From: UBA4717 sp045580165
GTDB taxonomy: Bacteria > Bacillota > Clostridia > Oscillospirales > CAG-272
NCBI GenBank assembly: GCA_045580165.1
Contig: JAZNNG010000013.1
Span: forward strand, 1-5,932
Direction: 5' to 3'
DNA length: 5,932 nucleotides
In this document: piece after piece, positions 5,196 through 5,932 of the stretch
Layout of the letters: every line of letters begins with the position of its first letter
Numbering within the stretch: position 1 is the stretch's first letter
Made by a program: the position numbers and the translations under genes
Notes under the pieces: generated by a model
What the model was told of the DNA's origin: nothing
Databases searched by the model: none
Seen by the model: only the letters and a program-made list of their open reading frames with translations

Positions 5196-5235
5196 TGATG
5201 TGCCCCCCCGTCAAGTAGACAGGATAAAAAACAAA
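5196..5235. repeat. IS3 terminal inverted repeat region
   Basis: TGATGTGCCCCCCC followed by GTCAAGTAGACAGG resembles IS3-family ends, which commonly start with TG, carry a C-run and then a (A/G)TAGACA-like block. The length is estimated because the partner end is outside the window. Confidence 0.55.
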
Positions 5236-5264
5236 AAGAATATGTTAATTGAATAAATTCTTTC

Positions 5265-5298
5265 ATCTCCCCCTGCTACGCAGCATGGGGAGATTTTT
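5265..5298 (+). terminator. Forward-strand terminator inside the IS end
   Basis: ATCTCCCC (5265-5272) pairs with GGGGAGAT (5287-5294). Inside, TGCT/AGCA continues the stem after one mismatch, and TTTTT follows (5294-5298). It would stop transcripts arriving from the small membrane protein before they run antisense through the transposase gene. It lies just past the transposase stop, so it may also cap that mRNA as a hairpin. Confidence 0.75.
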
Positions 5299-5300
5299 CG

Positions 5301-5932
5301 TCATGCGGCGGTGGCGAGGTAATACTCGCAAGGCGTCATGCAATTCAAACGTTTCTGGTAGCGGCGCGTGTTGTAAAAGTGTATGTAATCTTCAATAGCA
5401 GAAACGAGAGCTTCACGATTCGTAAACTTTTTAAGATAGTACATTTCGGACTTTAAGATACCCCACCAACCCTCCATCGGAGCGTTCTCAAGGCATCTTC
5501 CGACACGGGACATGCTTTGGATCATACCGGCATCCACGATTTTTTGGTGAAATGCTTTGTTGGTATACTGAAATCCTCTGTCACTGTGGAAGATCGGCTT
5601 TGCATTAGGATAAAGATTTCTTGCTTCATCAAACGTTGTGAAAACCAATTCATTGTTGTTGCTGTCGCCGATCTTGTATGCAATGATACGTCTGTCGTAA
5701 AGGTCAAGAATTGCAGAAAGATAGAGCTTCTTCACCTCGGGTCCAACGTAATACTTAAACTCCGTAACGTCAGTAAGCCACTTCTCAATCGGAACCGTTG
5801 CCTTGAAATCCCTGTTAAGTACGTTCTCGGCGGTGATTTCGGGCGTGGATTTCACATAATCCGGACGCTTTCTGCGGATGACGGATTTAAGTCCGAGTAT
5901 ACGCATAATACGCCGAACTCTCTTAACGTTAA
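5301..5932 (-). CDS. IS3-family transposase OrfB (DDE integrase core), 5' end outside window
   Basis: The reverse frame is open to the window edge, giving 209 residues. The ATG at 5906 is internal, since NVKRVRRI precedes it in frame and belongs to the conserved VxRxM-LGL helix of OrfB. Numbered from that Met, the catalytic triad is D46 (in TDVTEF), D109 (in HSDRGFQY) and E145 (in ENAPMEGWWGILKSE). The D-35-E spacing is the hallmark of IS3-family/retroviral-type integrases. The C-terminal IHFYNTRRYQKRL and TPCEYY are also typical. No stop or frameshift is seen, so this part looks functional. The enzyme cuts and joins the IS ends. In IS3 elements it is normally made as an OrfAB fusion by programmed frameshifting; OrfA would lie to the right of the window. 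Confidence 0.93.
   Translation of the reverse strand, partial: NVKRVRRIMRILGLKSVIRRKRPDYVKSTPEITAENVLNRDFKATVPIEKWLTDVTEFKYYVGPEVKKLYLSAILDLYDRRIIAYKIGDSNNNELVFTTFDEARNLYPNAKPIFHSDRGFQYTNKAFHQKIVDAGMIQSMSRVGRCLENAPMEGWWGILKSEMYYLKKFTNREALVSAIEDYIHFYNTRRYQKRLNCMTPCEYYLATAA

Larger units (their letters stand above)
5196..5932 (-). mobile_element. IS3-family insertion sequence, one end visible
   Basis: The element begins near 5196 with a terminal sequence TGATGTGCCCCCCCGTCAAG and continues past the right edge of the window. The end shown is downstream of the transposase (3' end of the element). The other terminus, OrfA, and the target duplication are out of view; AAA at 5193-5195 is the adjacent flank. 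Confidence 0.75.

Noticed and set aside
1..5932. CRISPR array, tRNA or rRNA
   Set aside because: No regularly spaced direct repeats and no cloverleaf or rRNA-like segments were seen on either strand.

Overview
The window looks like an accessory stretch of a low-to-mid GC Gram-positive genome, most likely a gut Clostridia/Firmicutes member. The evidence is AAAGGAG ribosome binding sites, sigma-A promoters of the TTGACA-17-TACAAT type, GTG and TTG starts, an XRE regulator, an OmpR-type response regulator, and families common in gut Clostridia (HTH/TPR proteins, copper-amine-oxidase-like stalk domains, REP-associated transposases). Taxonomy is inference; there is no rRNA or other strong marker.

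Left part (1-2000): the 3' portion of a TPR-rich protein (cut by the window start) ends in a good terminator. About 360 bases follow without a gene, packed with small hairpins and an inverted pair of REP-like elements. A reverse-strand remnant comes next: a strong intact promoter drives a signal peptide and stalk-like domain that runs, after a frame change and a large deletion, into the C-terminal third of an alkaline phosphatase. It is scored as a pseudogene.

Middle (2050-4250): a short OmpR/PhoB-type regulator (reverse strand, own promoter and terminator) has a receiver domain lacking the usual acidic pocket. Divergent from it is a small XRE regulator with a TTG start and three GTTAATG repeats in its upstream region. 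A RadC-family JAMM protein with an extra C-terminal tail then follows from a textbook sigma-A promoter.

Right part (4260-5932): a REP-associated tyrosine (HUH, Y1) transposase gene has two exact inverted copies of a 29-bp palindromic element inside its own reading frame, both translated. A two-helix small membrane protein follows, then one end of an IS3-family element (terminal repeat, internal terminator, DDE transposase running off the window).

No coherent multi-gene pathway or defence operon is visible; each gene has its own signals. The most interesting signal is the transposase with its own presumed substrate hairpins in the coding sequence, together with a similarly built hairpin pair at 1034-1113. 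This suggests a RAYT/REP system active in this genome. Composition is mosaic: the phosphatase remnant, response regulator and radC appear richer in G+C than the XRE, TPR and small membrane protein genes.
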